Shown piece by piece: positions 62,244 through 64,000 of a stretch of DNA of 64,000 nt. This DNA comes from Leucobacter komagatae. GTDB lineage: Bacteria; Actinomycetota; Actinomycetes; Actinomycetales; Microbacteriaceae. Positions within the stretch are counted from its first letter, which is position 1. Each line of letters begins with the position of its first letter. The position numbers and the translations under genes are program-made. The notes under the pieces were generated by a model, which saw only the letters and a list, made by a program, of their open reading frames with translations, was not told the DNA's origin and made no database searches. Where the stretch lies: contig NZ_VFON01000001.1 in assembly GCF_006716085.1 (NCBI RefSeq), forward strand, positions 806,001-870,000, read 5' to 3'.

Positions 62244-63083
62244 ATGGAATACATCACAGTCGACACCGATGGACCGATGTGTCTCGTTACTCTCAACCGC
62301 CCGGAGGTACGCAACGCGGTGCACCGCCCGATGGCCGATGAGCTCGCAGCGACCGTCGCGGCATTCGAAGCGGATGAGGCTCTCCGCGTCCTGGTTCTCA
62401 CCGGCGCGGGCGGCACGTTCTGCGCCGGGGCGGACCTGGGCTCAATGCAGGATCCCGATCTCCGCAACGACGTTTCTCCCGTCGGCGACGGGCCTGGCCC
62501 GATGGGTCCCACTCGGCTGCGCGTCGGGAAGCCACTCATCGCGGCAATCGAAGGGTACGCGGTCGCAGGCGGGCTCGAGCTCGCCATCATGGCAGACCTG
62601 CGCGTTGCGGCAGAGGACGCCGTGCTCGGCGTGTTCTGCCGCCGTTTCGGGGTTCCCCTCATCGACGGCGGAACAGCCAGGCTCCCCCGCATCGTCGGCC
62701 TTGGGCGCGCATTGGATCTGATTCTCACAGGCCGCGCCGTTCCCGCAACGGAGGCACTCGCCATGGGACTGGTCACCAGCCTCACCGCACCTGGGGCAGC
62801 ACTCGCAGGCGCCCTCGACCTCGCACGGACAATCGCCAGCTTCCCGCAGGAATGCATGATCACTGACCGCGCCTCGACATACGCTGCAATGGATCTCTCA
62901 CTCGAGGAAGCGATCCGCAGCGAAGGCGTTGCGGGCGGCCCGATCGTCGAGCGCGAGGGCATCGCAGGAGCCCGTCGATTTGCGGATGGAGCTGGCCGGC
63001 ACGGGGCATTCTCGACCGAGGCGTCCGCCGCCGGAACGACCGCCGCCGGCGAACCAATCACCGTGACGCCCCCTGCCGACTGA
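62244..63083 (+). CDS. Enoyl-CoA hydratase/isomerase family protein
   Basis: This 279-residue crotonase-fold enzyme has VTLNRPEVRNAVHRPM, the oxyanion-hole segment GGTFCAGADLGSM, and IAAIEGYAVAGGLELAIMAD. The catalytic glutamate of the first position appears as GLELA, while the second (after RRFGVPLIDGGTARL) is Asp-Gly-Gly, so substrate and chemistry are open. CAGGAG precedes the ATG. Context with PaaX and an acyl-CoA ligase suggests CoA-ester catabolism. Confidence 0.88.
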   Translation: MEYITVDTDGPMCLVTLNRPEVRNAVHRPMADELAATVAAFEADEALRVLVLTGAGGTFCAGADLGSMQDPDLRNDVSPVGDGPGPMGPTRLRVGKPLIAAIEGYAVAGGLELAIMADLRVAAEDAVLGVFCRRFGVPLIDGGTARLPRIVGLGRALDLILTGRAVPATEALAMGLVTSLTAPGAALAGALDLARTIASFPQECMITDRASTYAAMDLSLEEAIRSEGVAGGPIVEREGIAGARRFADGAGRHGAFSTEASAAGTTAAGEPITVTPPAD

Positions 63084-63294
63084 GCTGCACCTGCTTATGC
63101 ACCCGTTGGTATGCGCCGCACCGGTTTGAATCAGCTTGCATCGATCGCCTCTCCTGCGGCCCATGCACGGTCGGGCGCTCCTACCTTCGAGCTCGATCTT
63201 CGCGCCATACGCTTCCCCGCTCTCCGCTCTCCGTTCTCCGCTCCCCGCGCTCCGCTCTCCGCTCTCCGCTCCCCGCTCTCCGCTCTCCGCTCTC

Positions 63295-63372
63295 AGTCTC
63301 AGTCTCAGTCTCAGTCTCAGTCTCAGTCTCAGTCTCAGTCTCAGTCTCAGTCTCAGTCTCAGTCTCAGTCTG
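63295..63372. repeat. Hexanucleotide microsatellite (AGTCTC)12
   Basis: Twelve perfect AGTCTC units run from 63295 to 63366, and a thirteenth reads AGTCTG. Before it lies a CT-rich stretch of CGCTCTC units (about 63220-63294); after it come three CCCCAA units (63386-63403). All sit in the 338-bp gap before the acyl-CoA ligase gene. No gene is supported in the gap, although the tract is open in several frames. Confidence 0.95.
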
Positions 63373-63421
63373 AGTCCGTTTCCCGCCCCAACCCCAACCC
63401 CAACCCAGTTAGGAACGCATC

Positions 63422-64000
63422 ATGTCGACACTCGGAGGCGCAATGGCGCGCCAGCCGTTAACCATCGAACTCATTGCCCGCGGCGCTGCCCAGCATCGTG
63501 ATCGCATCGCGGTCACCTTTGGTGATGCGGCCCTCACTGTTTCGGAAGTCGATAGCTTGAGTTGGCGTCTTGCCCGCGCTCTGCTCGGGCCCTGCGGCGT
63601 GACGCCTGGCACACCCGTCGCCCTGCTCATTGACAACGGTTTATTGAGCGTGCCCGTCGACTTTGCGTGCGTACGAGCAGGCATCAATCGAGTGCCGCTG
63701 AACTCGCGTCTCTCTCCAGGGGAACACGCGCAAATGCTCGCTGAGGTGCAGGCGCGTCATCTCGTCGTCGGCCCCGGACTGGAGGAGCGGGCAGCTGAAC
63801 TTGCGGCTCGAGTTCCCGGACTCGAACTGCTCAGTCTTGGTGACGTCGAGCCTCAGACGGTGCCCCTCTTGGAACTCGCCAACCACGCGTCGGATGAAGC
63901 TATTCAGCGCACGGTTTCACCTGACGAAGTCATTCTGACCCTGTTCACGTCGGGCACCACTGGGACGCTAAAGGCCGCCCGACATACTCAGGCCAGCTAC
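63422..64000 (+). CDS. Acyl-CoA synthetase (AMP-binding), 5' part
   Basis: 193 codons are visible before the window ends. The protein has the N-terminal lid-proximal region (VTFGDAALTVSEVDSLSWRL), GVTPGTPVALLIDNG, the NSRLSPGEHAQMLAEVQARH block typical of the family, and the ATP-binding P-loop LFTSGTTGTLKAARHT. In that P-loop the usual PKG is LKA, so activity may be atypical. The ATG at 63422 has TTAGGAAC upstream; an ATG at 63443 with GGAGG 5 bases upstream is an alternative. It likely activates an organic acid that the Liv-type transporter imports (inference). Confidence 0.85.
   Translation, partial: MSTLGGAMARQPLTIELIARGAAQHRDRIAVTFGDAALTVSEVDSLSWRLARALLGPCGVTPGTPVALLIDNGLLSVPVDFACVRAGINRVPLNSRLSPGEHAQMLAEVQARHLVVGPGLEERAAELAARVPGLELLSLGDVEPQTVPLLELANHASDEAIQRTVSPDEVILTLFTSGTTGTLKAARHTQASY

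Noticed and set aside
63295..63372. CRISPR array
   Set aside because: The units are contiguous 6-mers without spacers, and there are no cas genes anywhere in the window.
63111..63501. Frames encoding Ser-Gln or Leu-Ser dipeptide repeats
   Set aside because: They are translations of the AGTCTC array in two frames with no start signals or domains. The array is better treated as noncoding.

Overview
The window is high-GC actinobacterial DNA. Its chromosomal half carries a MurT/GatD pair, a cydABDC cluster and an ftsY/ffh/rpsP/rimM/trmD block, which suggests Microbacteriaceae, possibly Leucobacter. That placement is inferred from gene content and codon use, not from any database comparison. No rRNA, tRNA or CRISPR array was recognised.

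Layout. (1) 1-3.4 kb: accessory DNA with a Tn3-type res-like site, a serine resolvase operon (DUF1643 and DUF6508-like genes) and an opposing hypothetical gene. (2) 3.4-12.2 kb: a three-gene recombinase module (active tyrosine recombinase, small HTH protein, large zinc-ribbon degenerate recombinase), resembling Tn554 tnpA/tnpB/tnpC in make-up. Convergent to it is a cadmium/lead-type resistance operon (CmtR, P1B-ATPase, CadD, LspA, thioredoxin-like protein). A MerR regulator and a divergent ACR3-like transporter follow. (3) 12.2-17.8 kb: small orphan genes, including two paralogous tiny cysteine proteins, and an eight-gene, mostly ATGA-coupled minus-strand operon (SSB-like, XRE, DUF4192, DprA-like and unknowns). 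(4) 17.9-21.5 kb: an IS110 element with a candidate bridge RNA, small genes, a Rid-family protein with an HxlR regulator, and two copies of a repeat. The second copy sits exactly between a truncated comEC and the 3' end of an acyltransferase gene.

(5) 22.5-43 kb: mostly core genome. comEA, a lipoprotein, leuS, pabB and pabC are followed by cydC/D/B/A (bd oxidase and its ABC exporter), an App1-type phosphatase, an FUSC-like protein, YceI, and the operon rpsP-khpA-rimM-trmD-murT-gatD. (6) 43-52 kb: an operon for peptide uptake and breakdown (binding protein, fused DppD-DppF ATPase, DppC, DppB, proline iminopeptidase, Xaa-Pro aminopeptidase), placed between ffh and rpsP. (7) 52-56.8 kb: a membrane protein, ffh, a 3-hydroxyacyl-CoA dehydrogenase-like gene and ftsY. 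(8) 56.9-64 kb: a livHMGF transporter whose LivH has an extra secreted N-terminal domain, then a PaaX-like regulator, an enoyl-CoA hydratase and the start of an acyl-CoA ligase. A hexanucleotide (AGTCTC)12 tract precedes the ligase. Together these last genes look like uptake and CoA-activation of an organic acid.

The most unusual items are the recombinase trio with its metal cargo, the res-like site, the coupled SSB/DprA-like operon, the IS110 bridge-RNA candidate, the comEC/acyltransferase junction, the MurT without zinc-ribbon cysteines, the LivH fusion and the hexanucleotide tract.
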